In this document: in pieces, positions 42,901 to 57,900 of the stretch
Layout: each line of letters starts with the position of its first letter
Position numbering within the stretch: position 1 is the first letter of the stretch
Source of the DNA: Branchiostoma belcheri
Taxonomy: Eukaryota > Chordata > Leptocardii > Amphioxiformes > Branchiostomatidae
Direction of reading: 5' to 3'
NCBI RefSeq assembly: GCF_001625305.1
Contig: NW_017803824.1
Coordinates: 2,444,960 to 2,508,959 of the forward strand
DNA length: 64,000 nucleotides
Notes under the pieces: generated by a model
Databases searched by the model: none
What the model was told of the DNA's origin: nothing
The model's input: only the letters and a program-made list of their open reading frames with translations
Translations under genes and position numbers: made by a program

Positions 42901-45900
42901 TTTTGTCTGTAAACCTTGTACTTTTTGCAAAGATGTTGCCTTTGGAAAAACTTACACAGATTATGTTGCAGCACTGACCACAGCAACTTTGTTCAAAACA
43001 GCCAAAAGCATGTTAAATGTCTCATATATCAACTGAAAGTGTATGCTTTGCTCTGCTTATGAAAGCTCCACTTTTTTCTGAGGAATTTTCTTCAGATGTT
43101 TACAGAGTGTTCTCAAATTCCAAGAGCTTTTCTGACTTGGAAATGACCAGCGTTACATCACTGGTAGGGCCACAGATGGCAGCAGAGATTCCACCCCCAG
43201 GCAGGGGCCATGAATATGCTGCACCCCTCACACCTGGTGTAGGACAGTAGCCCAGCAGGAGGGGGAGGGGGCAGGGCAGAAGTAACTAGGCGTGAAAAAC
43301 CTCCAATTGATTAGTTTGATCAGGCTGATGGCATCTAAATGACTCATTAGGAGGGGGTACATCCGTTAATCACCACACAAAGATGTATATCACACATCAC
43401 AAATTGTACTATTCACTTTTGTTGCTCTAAAAGCAAGGTGCAAATGCAAATACTGTTCTGTAGATTATTACATTGAACATTTAATTCGGTGAACTTTTGT
43501 CAAACTTTCTTGGTAACTGACTTTAAAAGGCCAAATTGGGGCATGTGATGACAGTCCTAGATTCCCAGTACACTATATTAAAGCTGTACCAAAATTCCTA
43601 GTCTAGTAACCAGGCCAAATTGGACATCTACATTGGTCATCTTCATTCAAAACGTTGTGTGTAGTTCACCCCCTAGACTATCCATACCTATTTCTCAGTA
43701 ACCAACTCCCTAACAGGCCATATTGGTGGACTCAGTGATAGACTACACAGGAAGCCACCCCCCACCCAGCGGGGCACAGTTTTTAACCAATCCTGACTCC
43801 CTGAGGACAAAACATTTGCTCAGCCCCTGCAGACAGACATGTGTGGTTATGAGTAATGGGCTGGGAAGAACACAGAATGGCACCCCCTAACCACAAGCAC
43901 CCACCCAACTGGTCAGGCCAGATTTGGCTGGGAATTTCCTGTGATATCTCTGTCAGTATCTGGTCAACTTTGGCTACAAAATATGAAGACTTTTCTCCAA
44001 CAAATTCCTCCAGATTCATTATCAAATTTGAGCATTCAACTCCACTAATGTGGGGATACAGGCTCCCTGAGATATTTGCAAAATAAAAATCACCGACCAA
44101 TTAGGCCACACCAATTCATTTCCTTGGTTCTTGGAAACAAGGAAGACAAAAAGAAAACAGGAAGACCTGAACTTGACTGTATCCTAGCCTGGTTGCCATA
44201 CCTATTATAGCTCCTGAGTCCTACATCCTCTCCTCCGGAGCTGTAATAGGTTTTCACCTACTAACTGTTTCCACCCAATGAAACACCTTTTCCTCAGACT
44301 TTGCTTTGATGTCGACTACTAGTAGTTCACTGACAAGAAATCTAACTGATGTGGCCTAATGATGTAATAACTGATGAAGTAAACGGCATGATAAATACCT
44401 TGGAGCAGGCTCAGCTTGAGGGAAGACAAAGATGTTGTCGCTGTCTCTCCTCTCCTCAGGAACTCCGTTTGGTAAAACCTCCTTCTCAGGAACAGGCGGT
44501 AACGGCTTCTGCTGCTTCTGCAGGAAAAAAAGATTGAAGGAATGAGTATGATGACAGTTTTTAGATATTTCTCAACTGTTATGGTAATAGAAATATTGAA
44601 CTTGAAAGATTCCCCCACTACCATTCTGTGCTTTGGAGTGCAGTACTTATAATAAGTGCAAGGTGGCATCACTGTGCACACTTGAAATCACAATGTTGCT
44701 GCAGAGAATACACTACAGTCAATGTCCCCAGCTCACTGAAACTTTTGATCATGATCATTAACAATACACAAAGGAAGGAAAGGTATGGTTTAACCATACT
44801 CACCTGCTGGAGTGTAATGGTCACCACAGTTTCTTTGGTCTGCCTCTGTTTAACTTCCACATGTGGCGTATTCTGCACTGGTTCCTGCTCCTGTACTCTC
44901 TCCTCAGCCACTGGGGCCTCCCTTGCCTCTCTAGGTGGATGGTGTTTTGCAGAATTTGCGTCCTCTGCAGAGGAGCTTTCCTCCTCCATCCTTCCGACTT
45001 TCCTGAGTCTGCCCTCCTGGTATGGAGGAGAGGACTCTTTTCTTCTGTCACCGTCCTTTGGTAACCCCCTACCCGGCCTCTCCTCGGTTGATGAGGGAGA
45101 GGAATCCTTAGATGAGCGGTCGCCCGGCAGTCTGTCCTGTGGACTGGGCATGTTTCTGTCCACTTCTTTTGTCTCTGTGGGAGATGGGGTAGGCTTGACC
45201 ACAGGGATGCCGTGTTGCGGTCTGAGAGGTCTGGTATCAGACGTGTCACACACCGAAGCGGCCCTGCCTTTAGCTGGTGATGCCGGTCTGAAGTCTGCGA
45301 TGGTCTGATGCAGATGTCCTGGAGGAGCACTCACTTTCCTGTCCTTCCAGGGATGAGGAGCGGTCGGCCTCCCTACCATCTCTTTCCCCCCTGGAACGGG
45401 CATGGTCTGCAGCCCTTGGAAGTTGGGTGGGCCGGTCATGCGAGGCAGGGACTGCGCCTTGTCGCGGGCCTGCTGCGGTACTGGGTCGCGAACATGTCCC
45501 GAGGATGGGCGGGGTTTTCTCGCACCCTCCACGGGCGTCTGCACCCGGCTGCCTTCCAGCGAGCTCACGCTAGCTGCTCTCTGCGACGCCAGGGAGTTCC
45601 TGTTGCTCGTGTAACCGCTGTCGCTGTTGATGCTGCTGGTGGAGGCTCCTCTGTTGATGCCGTGGACCTTGTTCCCCGTCTTCTTCTCATAGAACCACTT
45701 CAACGCCTCCCTCATCCTCATCCTCTCCTCTTCTCTTCCGTCAGGATCGGAACGGTGCTCACTAGACAGCGACGTGACCGACCCTCCGTACTGACTGTCC
45801 AGCGTCTGCTGACTCTGGGCCTCCTGACTTCCCAAGAGGTCGGGTTCGGACTTACACTGCTGCCGTTTGGCCTCCCATTCAGGCGTCCTGTGCCGGAGAT

Positions 45901-48900
45901 GCCCTGCAGACACACTCTTCGTTCTTGGCTTCTGCGGGTCTGAGACGGTCCGACTCTTCCTCTCTTCAGGATGCTCTTCCGTCTCTTTGATTCCCTCTAG
46001 GTGAGCTAGAGACTGGCTTGGGGAGACGGGACTTTCCCTGGCTTCTCTTACGACCGTCTCCTTTGGCTCGACGGGAGTGTGAAGCTGTTCCATGGACACA
46101 GAGTGTGTGGGGCTTCTCCGTGTAGGAGAGACCCGGGAGTCCACAACATCCAAGAGGTTGTCTGCAGACCCACTTCTTCTCTTTGCTGGTTCTCCCGTGG
46201 ACCATGTAGGGCTCGTTGGGCTGTGCTGACTTGGAGATCTCTCCCCGATGTCTAACAAATTTTCTGCAGAGCCGCTCCTCCAGCTACCACCACTTCTCTG
46301 TCTTACGTGTTCAAATTCAGTCTTTGTGTAAGACGTCCGGTTAAGGACCTTATCCTGCGCTTCTTTCAGGTAATTTTTGTACCCGGCTTCATCTTGCATC
46401 CTCACCTTTTGGTCATCGGTCCTCCCTACTTGGTCTGTCTTCTTACCCTTGGGTTGTGTCTGTTCCTTCTCCTTCTGCCTCCAGTAGTCAAACGTAGGAG
46501 GGTTATATCTCAAGTTGTCAGGCAGGGTGGCAGATTTCTTTGCATGTGCCGTCAGCATCTCAGTGGAAGCCCGCTTCTCCTTGAGTTTTGCATCTTGGTC
46601 CTTTTTGCCCTCCTTGAACAGGTTAAAGATGAGTGGGGTGTCTTGGTGGTTGATTCCACCGTTCACGTTGCGCATGGAGCGTTCCTTCTTCATGTCCCGG
46701 AACCATTTGCGTTCCAGGTCTCGCTCGCTCTGCGCTCTCGCGATCTTCTTCACCCCTCCAGGGAGGGCTGGCTGCGTAGGCTGACCAAAGTTAACAGTCT
46801 CTGTTCTCAGAATCGAACGTGTCTTGAGGGGATCTTCAAACTGGCTCCTCAAGAGCTGCACAGCGGTCTTCTGACTGCTGTCTTCCCTCGTGACATTTTC
46901 TGTGCTGCTTGAGTGATGTGCTGTAAGTGAGGAGTGTCTGGGTTCGGGTTTACCAACCTCCTTTGTCAGCTTCTGTTTGTCGTGGTCTGGTGGCTCCATG
47001 TGTTTAAACTCCCGGCTGTAGTGGTTATTGCTTTTGTTATTGTACCATTGGTTTGCTCCCTGTTGCCTCTCCCTCTCATTGCGATAGTTATGTGCGGCCA
47101 CCGTGCCCTCTGTGGGCTTCTCTTCATAGTAGAACCCAGAGTCTTCGTATTTCGGGCTCTTCTTCTGCAGGTTGTTGATGTAGTTCAAGTTCTGATCCCT
47201 TGAGGTTGGAGAGACCTGCTTTGCAGCTGGGGAGACCTGCTTTTCGGGAGACAAGTCTCTCTCGGGAGGGGAAGGCACTCTTCTGTCACTGGGATATCTC
47301 GGAGTCCCGTCCATGTTAATTTGTACCCTAAACTCCACCTTCTCCGTCTCCCTACCCCCCTCCTTCTGTACCTTATAGGTGCCGTTCTGACCAATCTCCA
47401 CAGTGTCTGCGTAGCTTGGCTGGACAGGTTGGACTGGGTGTACCACAGCGGTAAGCTGCGGGTACGGCCGTTGGTGGTTGGAAGGCTGGGAGAACGATCC
47501 CCATTGGTCCCCGTGCGAGCCACGCTTTCCGTGGTTCCCTCTTTGGTCGTTGTAATGGAACACCTCCAGGTTCACATAGTCCGGCGACGTTCGGTGGCCG
47601 GCGGGAGGGTTGTTTAACACTTTCAGCGGATTGTCTTGCGACCTGGACATTGCGGGAGGCTCCGGGGGAGACATAGACGACGGCCCGGGCCAGGACGGAT
47701 ACTTGGAATGGTGCACCATGTTGGAGACCGCCTTGTGGCTGGACTGGTCGCGCACGGGCGGTGGGGGTGGGGACCGGGCGCTCTGCGGACCCAGCTGGGG
47801 GGAGGTGGTGCTGGAAGAGGAGCTGGAGGGGGAGGTGGAGCTGCGTCTCCAGGGGGGCGCCGGGATGTCCACCCCCAGGCTATTGCGGTTGCTCCCCCCC
47901 TGCTGGAAGTCTGAGGACGACCCGGAGCTCCGGTTACGTTTCCTCTCCGACGGAGACGTCGACGTTGGCCTGAAAACGGTTTCCTCCTCCTTTGGCCTCG
48001 TGCCAGGGACGTACATCGTCTTCACGTACCTCATGTCTGCATGCTGCAGTTCTTTGGCCTTCATATTTGTTAGTGATTGAGAGCGGGGGTACTGATGTTG
48101 TTCCTCTTCCTCCGGCTTTTTCGTGGACAGACTGTCTTTGTAGTTGATGCCAGCCGTGCTGGACAGTTTGTCGTACACAGATCCTGACTTCTTCGGGAAG
48201 CCGGCACTGGCAGGAGGCTGGTACTTTGCGCAGACGAAGCTGGATTTGGACATGTTCTCCATGCTGCTCCCGTGGAACATGCTGCTGCTGTCTCTGCCTG
48301 TCGAGTCAAAGGAGGAAGCAGCTCTGTCCCTTCTCTGCTGGGAGTACCTGAGGTAAAACAGATATTCAGTTGTTACAGTCATGCCAACATACAGAAATTA
48401 AACTTCTTGATACAGCAAACTACAGAGACTTTAGCATTCTACAACAAGTACAAGTTTTGCTTCACAGGGCACTACTCTGATACATTATTTCATCCTGTTT
48501 AAAAAAACTTTGAGGAATTATCAAAATCTGCCCGTATTTGTTTTTATAATCTTAGACAACCTGAGAGGACAATATATCATTTTTGAGCATATTCCTGTCC
48601 TTCTTGATCTTTTTTTCTGGCATTGTTCAACATATTACTACCAATACATTTCTAGCAGGGTTTCAAAAGAAAAGGGAGCAGTGGTTACCTTGCTTGGTTG
48701 CTGCTGACCGGCATGGGTTCCCAGTCAGGGACGACGTCAGGGTGGCTGTTTATTGCCTCGTGAGTGGAGTGCCAGGACCTGGGGCGCTCAGGCGGGTCAT
48801 GCCGTCTGGGAGGGCAGAGGAAATATTCTTATTCACATGTCAGTTAGGAGGGAACAAGAAATACAAAACTCTCCCTTTCAAGTATATTTCATATGAGAAG

Positions 48901-51900
48901 CAGACAGTACCCACTGAAATGGAAAGAATTGCAAACCTCCGAAAAAAAGAAGGCTCCTGAACAAATGACACTGAAAAGAAGTTAAAGCAGCTTGATACCT
49001 CCAAGTACATACAGTACTTTGAACATGAATAAACAGTGCACCATGATGCCTTTCTGAGCTTTCCACAGTCACTGACAACTGCAAGTACGAGGCACTTACA
49101 GCTGCAGAGTGACAGTGACTTATGATAACACTGGAATCCATCCCAATGCATAAACAGCAACGGTCTTCCCAAACCCAAAGATGCAGACATGTTATGGATC
49201 ATACTCATTGCTCATCAATCTAAACCTTGGCAATGACAACTGTTCCGCCACAACCATCTCAGTTATGTCACCCAAACATAAGATCACAAGCCTCTTGAGT
49301 ACTCCGGCTGACACACATTTCTCGAACAATATTTTCTGCTCACGCGATGATGGCTGCTGCCTGAATGTCTGCGATGTTACGTCCCCATAGACTCTGTAAG
49401 CTCTCATACTTACAAGTTCAATACGCGAAGAGGGAGCGGGATTCGAACCAACACCCCTGGTCGACTCTGCTGATGAGATATCATGTCCAAGGCTACCTTG
49501 TAGGGGTGTAAATGTACACAGCAAGACTTTGCGGCTCCGCCTTGCTCCATAACAGAGCCACCACCCGCCCACAGTACACAGTCGTCCCAAGGGAGGAAGC
49601 TCACGGTATTATGGTTGTCGGATCGTTTCCTACCAGGGTGTGTCTACCCTCTGTTTCTGTGGATATTTTGGGGCGACCAGGCTTAAAATATATCAGAAGT
49701 GTGCGGGGAGGGGGTGGGTGGACGTGGCTGGACCAATGTTCTCATCTTAAACCGGCCACAGCCACCCCCCAGCAGGGAATTCACAGGCCCGCCTTGATCC
49801 GCACCAAAGCAAAACATGTCGCAAACTCCCGCAGGATGGCACAAATACTTCACATGATAAAGAGTTTGGGACACAGAGGGACACCCCGCCAGTCCCTCGT
49901 GAAATGCTGGTAAAGCAAGGTCAGCGGAAGATTTACCCGGGCCAAGTTCACTCAGAGAAGGCACCTGTTACACAGCAGGACGTGACGTGCTGTCAATCCA
50001 GCGGCCATAACGGCAACTCCGCTGCTGCTGGACCTACAGGCAAACCGGCCAGTAAGCTGGATCTGAGGCCTCACTGATTCAATTTGATGGTTCCTGGTTT
50101 GATATATATGTTGAAAAGAATTTTATGGAAAAATCTATAGCTTGATAAACACGTTTTTAGGGAGTGAACAAGTCAGGTTCAAGTTTTACTGCGAGTTTTC
50201 CACTTGTTCTTTTTCTTTACTTTTATGACCCTGAGGACCAAGGAAACACAGAATGGTGATGTTGCCCAATAATGCCATGGCTATGTGCAATGTATTTTGT
50301 AAGGCTTGGTGATCCATCAAAAATCCTATATGGGGGAACATGATTTAGCTTTCTAATCGCCATGTTTGAATTGAGCTGTGTATGATGAATTTCAGACAAT
50401 GACCATAAAGACCAACAATCATTTTCTTTATCCTTCAGGACCAGAGAACATAACCCAGTCTGTCAGGTGATAAGAAATGGATGGTTCTTCACCTAATGTT
50501 CCAATCATTTTCATTGTAAAGAAAGCAAGATTCTGAAGATGATTTATGAAGAAATCAATCAGTGCCAGTGTGGATAGTCAGCAAGAGCTTTTCAACATTC
50601 ATCTTCCCATTGGAAACTGTGACAGAGGCATGCATGCTGACCCAATTCCTGAAATTTCAGCCCTCCTATGAAGTACTTATTCAAGATGTTGTCTGCACAT
50701 CAATTTGGCACTGCGGTGAATTTCAAGGGTTCTGAAATGCACCCTGTCGACATGAACTCTAAATCATTGGTTCGCACAAGCTTTTTTTAGCCCTTCTAGC
50801 GACAATATCAAGCCCTACTAATATGATATAAGTGAAATGACCAGCACACAGTGATAAAATAGGGAGACGAAGGTTTGTTTTCATAATTTTGCAATGCAAA
50901 CTGTTAGGGCGCCCTTTGCTGGGGATGTTTCCACACTGGATATAAGTCTACCGGCTCGTGACAGATGTCAGCATTCTGACCCCATTTTTGGAGCTTTTGC
51001 ATTTCTTGTTTTATAGTTGGTGTGAGAAACGAAGCTGGGAGCACGTTTGTTACTCCGTTTCAGGGTTAACAAGATTATTAAGCCCACGTACTCGGTGCAT
51101 CAAGTGTACAGGAGGGCTTGGGGGAACCCAGGACAACCGACGTCGCTCCTCCAGTAATAAAACTGCCCAACGCTCACTCAGCAGTCCCTAACAGTTGTGG
51201 GACGTGTGAGAACACACACAGACACTCCCTTTGTATCATGAGAACTTGCAACTGTGGGAGAAAGTCATGACATCCAAGGCTTCGGCACAACTGCCATACT
51301 ATCTTTAACCTTGGTATCTAAGTGGGTACTTAGGTCATGTTACACCACCCAAGAGGAGTGACACTCGGGTCTTTTGGGACAAATTTAGAACCGTCCAAAA
51401 GGCTTTCAGTACATGTTCAAGCACAACTGTCATCACATCATTTCTGACCTTGAAATATGAGGATGTGACCTTGAGATTTGAGTCGCAAGTTGTGTAACAT
51501 TAGCTGATGGCAAGCACACTGTTGTATTGTGAACAGAAGAAACTGGAGATATGAAATGTTGAAAAAATGTCAGAAACAATATCATTGAACATCACACATC
51601 TGTTACAGACACGCGTACGGACACATTCTGACAACCCTTACTCACATACTTCTCTTTTCAATAAGCTTTTAAACTCTTTTAAACAATTTTCCAACTTCAC
51701 TAAAAGAATCTCAAGTAGATGTAAATGCAATGTTACTTTATCAGGCGCTTTTCGCAAGTCTTGCTCCAAAAAAAAATACTTGACACACACATACCAGTAC
51801 TGATGATGTATAGTGCCAACTGTTAGGTACTTGAAAACAGCAACCAGGTGATGTCACAAATAGTAGCCAGCAAAGTTGGACATGCTTTTCCTTCCAATTC

Positions 51901-54900
51901 CATTACCATAGATTTACCATAAAATGTCTCTACTCTGAGGTCTACCAGCAGTAACTCTACCCTTGTAGTCGTCTACCATCAGACTATAAGACCACACCAC
52001 ATTTGGCAGCCCTGGCAAAGATCCCAGCATGGATGGAGTCCTAACCCAAATCAAGTCCAGGTCAGCCAGATTTTGGTAAAGGGCCAGAAAACTCGCCAGA
52101 AACCAGCTCCTTCCTAAGGTCTTTCCAATTTGCTGCTACTTAACACTCAGGCAGGGGCATTCTTCACATCTCCAGACATTGATTTTAAATTTCATGTTTT
52201 ACGGCAGAAAACAGATTAGACCATAAAATCAATACACATGCAGATGTCATCCATAAAATCCAGTTTCCGAGGTACAAAAAGATTTACAGCGCACAGCTAA
52301 GTAGACAAAAATTTGATCTTAATTCCTTTCCAGACATTCATTCTATGTAACAACAGTGATAGTCAAAACATCCTGAGCTTTTTCAGCAAAGCTATTAAAA
52401 TAGTCGGCATAAGACAATATCCAGACCAAGTGCTTGTTATCTTCCATGGCCCTTCTGACCTCTTAGTGGTTGACCTCTCGCCATAATACCCAGATTTCAC
52501 AAATTGAATTTCCCAGCTTCCCAGTAAAGCCGATGGTCTTAATCTTGATACTTCCTTTCCTGACAATATCAGCTTCACTTTTACAACGTGAAAACTTCAT
52601 ACCTGTGTTACTGTTGCCTCTCTTCCTTCCTGTCCAGAAAAATGTGGTCTTGATTGGATTTTGGAAAATTTGACTACAGAAACCTCAAGGCAAAGGGGCA
52701 CTCAGCACAAAATCAGGTCATCCAAATAGAGTCATCACCAGAGCATCTGCCAGTGACAAGCACTTTGTCCATGTATATATGCTGCTGCAGGTCCCTGATC
52801 TAACACTAGGGGGAGCTTGAAAATAGGTCACTCTGTCAAAAGAATGTTGCTGATGGTAAATTTAATGCAATGTTACATTTTCTCCCTGCTCCCAGGCTTC
52901 TCTGATAGTCACATCACAGCGAAGCCTTGCAGTCTGAAAATGTTACAATTCTCCAATCCAACATCTGCTTGGATAACTGCTGCTAGGAATAACTATTGAG
53001 ACTGAATCTAATCATCTATACACATCATTATTATTGATGCTGGTGCTACTACATAGCATTTCTATTTCTTTTCGGTACCCACTTTTTCACTCTGTGCTTG
53101 ACTCCCCCGTATCCGCTGGACTGCACCACCTTGGTGACAGACTCGGTGTGCATGCTTCCCTTCTCCTGGACCGGGACAGGCTTGGGCTCCTCTGTGGGCG
53201 GGGGTGGGACAATGTCAGCCTGCGATTCTCGTCTGCAACAACACAACAAGAAAAAGATATGTTAGATTATATATGTACAAATAATATAAAGGTACGTTAT
53301 TAGCAGTCATCAACAGTACAAAGTGTCTCATGCCCATCCTGCCATAGAACCTGCAGGTCAAGCATCGTGCTTCACAGCCAGATGAGGACAACCTTCCTAG
53401 AATCATTGGACATGAAGCACCAGCCATCATCATCATCTTATTAGCAGCTTTCGTAACTAGAAAAGACAAAAATTGTGGTCCTTTTTGGGGCACAAACAAA
53501 AAGGTTGTACCGCAACCCGTACCTCCGCCGTACTGTGAAACCATTCCTTGCAGTACCCACATGCTGGTAATCCTTAAACCAAAAACATCACTTCAATTTA
53601 GAGATAAGCCCACTCGGCCTGAAAACTTCTCGGCCCAAATCCTCCTTATTCTGTTACTATATTCTGCCTGTCAAATGGACTGCACACCAACTGACTCCCT
53701 TTTCAAACAGGGCCTGACCTGCCGACACCACACTGGGCCCACACTATTGTCCGAGGTGCCTTTTGCGTACGTTCTGACATCATTGGGTCATTTACATCTG
53801 AAGGGGGAGAACCCAGGTTGAAAGCTAACTAGTGAGCTGCTCATGAATCTAATTTGATGCTTAAGTGGTAAGGCCACACCAATTTATATCCTTCGCTCTC
53901 AGACATCTTAAGAAATAAGCAAGAGTCTAACAAGAAAACAGAAGTCTAAGAGGAAACTTGAAACTTGAATCTGATTTCAGTCACTCACAAAACAGTGTGT
54001 ACCAAGATACAGATTTTCCACTTCACTCATCTTCCTATTCAGCACTGTTTCTTTCTTTCCAGAAATGAGCAAATCAAATTTGTATGACCTAGTAGGTAGA
54101 CCACGGATGTTTGATCCAAAGTTTAGCCTGCTGGATTTTCCTCTTGGGTTACCAAGGGAAGCAGTTTTAATTGGTCAAGCAGGGGCTGAATCTTTACAGT
54201 AAACACAGCACTTCATTTGCAACTCTGGCTGACTGTATAAGCTGATCAGGCTCATATCTCCAAGCAGATGTTGGTCAGAAAATTTTGTCTTTTACTTAAC
54301 AGTCTGCTTGGAGACCATTTAAGGTAAACCTAAATGAAGGATGAAGGTCCCAGATTGCACAAGATAAAGTAATATTGCTGCATAATGTGCCACCTGCACA
54401 AGACACTCTAAGTCTAACACAGTGCGCTGTAAGCCAAAGATATAAACTACATCACCCAGACCCTGACAGGATTAGAAGCAAATTGCTCTCTACTCCCTGT
54501 GACCTCTCCCATCCATTACCAGCATCTTGAGAATGTCTCCTAAGCCTGTCTTCCTGTTCTAAGACATGTCTTGAGCGTGTCTTCCTGTTCTAAAAGCTGA
54601 CAATGACAGATCATCGGCTTACATGTATAAGCTGTCCTGTGGCAGGAGGGTGTTTGAGTGGGTCCCCCTCTAGTGTTGGCCAGAGAAGTGGCAAACAGAA
54701 ACAGTTTGCTGCTCACAGCCTGTCTCAGGTTTGCACAGCTTTTTCCTGCCAAGCGACCGGGCATACTAACCAGGTACCCGACCGTGTCCGGCTAAAGGAA
54801 GACTTCCAGCTTCTAGCCTCTTCAGGTTTTCCCTTCTAAACATAAGCAACACCAATTCAATCTGTAATTCTCAAGATACATACAAAACACAACGATGAGC

Positions 54901-57900
54901 TACCAGCAAATGTAGAAGATCAACATGAAAGTAGATAGAGTCTGAAGGGAAGGTTTATACCTTCTCATTTTGTCCTCTTGTGTTTGATTGAAATGGCCTA
55001 AACAAAGCCACTTCATTGAAGGATGTAACTTGTGCTGTATGCAGCACTAAACCCTGTCATTACCACAATCAGACAGATAGATGGGTTTTGACATCAGGAT
55101 CCACCTGTGTGTATGTGATCACTACTAGTAGTAATCCCAACACGTGTTTCAGATTTTAGAGCTAAAGCCTGCTTATACCGACCAATACCATGGATTCTTT
55201 GTCGTAACTAAAAAAGTATCATCATAGTCTAGGAATGTTTCAATGCAGTTCTATACCTAGTACCTGAGCCTCTGGTCACACGGTAAGAGTGATGAGAAGT
55301 AATGTCAGTAAACAAGAAAAAAAATATCAGAAACAGAAATCCCTTACATGACCAGCTACAGAGGATAGACACAGTTCCTGACATGTGCCTCCAAGAAACA
55401 CAAGGTAATCTTTGTACAAACATATTCCATATAGCTGTGTTCATTTCATCCCCCATGAAATTACACACAGGTCTGTCAGTGTCTGTTTACACTAGGGATC
55501 AGGGGAGGGCTAAGGACCCTACATATGACCATGAAACAGATATAAGCAGGGTTACTTAGTACAATGTATATCATCAGCTAAGGAAAGAAAGCAATTATGA
55601 AAGTCATTACCAGTAGTTGCTTTTAAGTATGCACAGTGCTTTCTATCCCCTAAAAAAAAGTTCATCATCCCACACTAAGAAATATTAACGGCTTGTTCCC
55701 AAAGCCACAATTTCCCAGTTAATTAACTACAGCAACAGTCTGTTAACTTTCAATTTGGCTTCTTTATGATTGCAACTGAGTCAGAGGAAGATCATTACAA
55801 TAGATTATGCTATCAAATCTCTGCTATTGATAAAGTGATTAACTGTGAGTATGGCCAATTTACTACAATGTCAAGGCTGATTGGCCAGTGTAGGAAATGC
55901 AAATCTACTCCTCATTTTCTCTGATAGGAACACACAAGCACGTCTACAAAATCTATGACCTCCAAAAATATTCCCACCACAAAACAAAAATGTATACAAA
56001 ACACACCCACATGTCACGCAATCAACATGTTTTACTTTCACATCTATGAAGTAAAACATGCAATATGATTGATGCGTACAGGGTTGTACCAACCACCCTG
56101 ACTTCCTGTTTGCAATGGAGTGTTTTACACAAAACAGGTGGCCAGTAGTGAATGTATGTGACCTTGACAGACTATGATTCTTGGGCATGTGGTAACAGTT
56201 ACACTTGAATATTCGCTCCCCATGTGACCACAGTGCTATGTAACCTAGGTACAGATGGTAGTTCCCTCTGACTATTTTCATGTTGTTCCTCCAGTTCAAC
56301 ATTGTTTTTAAAGTCTGGCCTAACTGTTGCAATGCTGGGCATGCATTTCAGGTCCCATGACCCAAGCTGACGATCCCCCCCACCCCTCACCCGAGACTTG
56401 CCATTGCGTAATGTTCCTTTGCACAAAGCACGAGCACTGTTGCACCTACTGAGCACCTGGCATTTGCATATCATCTCTTACTTCGAGAGATGGCAGTAAT
56501 TGTATAGATGTTCCTGGTAACAATTTTACAGTGCCTGTCGCTTCAGGGGCTACCTACATCATGTAATGTCTGCCATGGACCTTAGGACAAGCAATGTTTT
56601 TGCTGATCAGCTACAGTGATAATCCCAACAATACAACAAGAAGTTGTCGTAGCAAAAACAAAAATGACAAAGCTTACCGAGTCCCAACTGGTACATTTCA
56701 GAAATTCAGTTCTTGCACGTCATGATTGGTTGAAACATTTTGCCTGCAAGGAATGTTTGGCACAGGAAACTGCCCATGTCAAGGTCGTGAAGAACTTCTT
56801 TATCCGAAACTAAATCAACCCTCAATCCTGTTGCTTTACGTCCCCCTCTGGCTATAAATAGGAGGCATTTCCTCTATTTTATAGTCCATTTAAGTTTTGA
56901 TGATGCATTTAAGAGTTCTAGTTCACATCCTGAAAATACAGCTTTCTCTGATGTAAGCTTGCTAGGAGTCAAGGTTCTCAGCATGTGTACCCTTGTAGGA
57001 TCTAAAATGAAAGAACAGATGGCTTTCCTGTGAACACAGAGTAATGTACTGGGTGCGGATCTGTTGCTATGGGAACAAGTTGGCATGGTAACCTCACTTT
57101 TGATGTTCACCCTGTTGCTTTTCTTTATTCTCACATCAATTACTTCAAAGCAAGGATCTGACTTTCCAACTTGGCTTACATGGAAGGAAGCGAAGTTGGC
57201 ATCTGTGTCCATTCAGGGGAGATGCTTGCAGCTCTAGTGAGCAGGGCAGGCCCTAGGGTCAGGGTAAACCAGGTTAAGCTACTACAGATGAGAACCAGGC
57301 TTGTTCTTACATAACCTTCAACTTAAACTGTTCCAAGTTAAACTGGCCCCCTGAGGCCATGGGAAGAGTCTCCAAAACTACTAAACACTAATCTCCAAGC
57401 AGATCATACGGTGGTAAGGCTGTATCCATTGGCCAGAGGAGTGTCCATTAGCGACCGAAGCCAATGACCGAAGCCTTGCCAATTTGATACTGTCCTTTGC
57501 GGCCACCAAAAGACCTGCTTGGAGATTACCAAAACACTACTGCCTACTATGCACATTTGGTACTTGATTTGAGACTGTACAGAAATTCTTATAAAGTATT
57601 TCTGGTCATAAACATCTCTTATATAATCAAGGAAAAGCACATAGCTCACCTGCTAACTGAGCTGGACAGATTCACTAACTGCTTATCTAGAAACATAGCA
57701 CATCTCCCTGGCAACTGAGTTTTTTGGGGAGCTGCAGATAGGAGGAAATTAAAGACCTGTCTATAAACATACCATTCCCTCCTGCCAGGCATCTTTATGT
57801 CACTGGGGTTTCTGGGAATTAAGAGTGCAATGTTTACAGGTTGATTATTGTGTTTATCCTTGCGAAGGTTTTGGTAGCCAGGTTGACTAAAATGTTCCAG

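Larger units (their letters stand above)
30980..44398 (-). other. Shroom intron 5 (13.4 kb)
   Basis: No exon compatible with the flanking phase-2 junctions is recognisable. The intron holds a SINE, several MITEs, tandem duplications and a short CpG-containing patch at about 35060-35650 that might be an internal promoter. A small exon could have been missed. Confidence 0.5.

Noticed and set aside
44628-46912. Three plus-strand open frames of about 200-226 codons
   Set aside because: They lie entirely opposite the Shroom central exon, have no motifs and shift frame relative to one another. They arise from the codon bias of the real exon.
49192-49590. 132-codon minus-strand frame
   Set aside because: It runs through the tRNA-like SINE head and has no protein motif. 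Chance read-through of a repeat is the simpler explanation.
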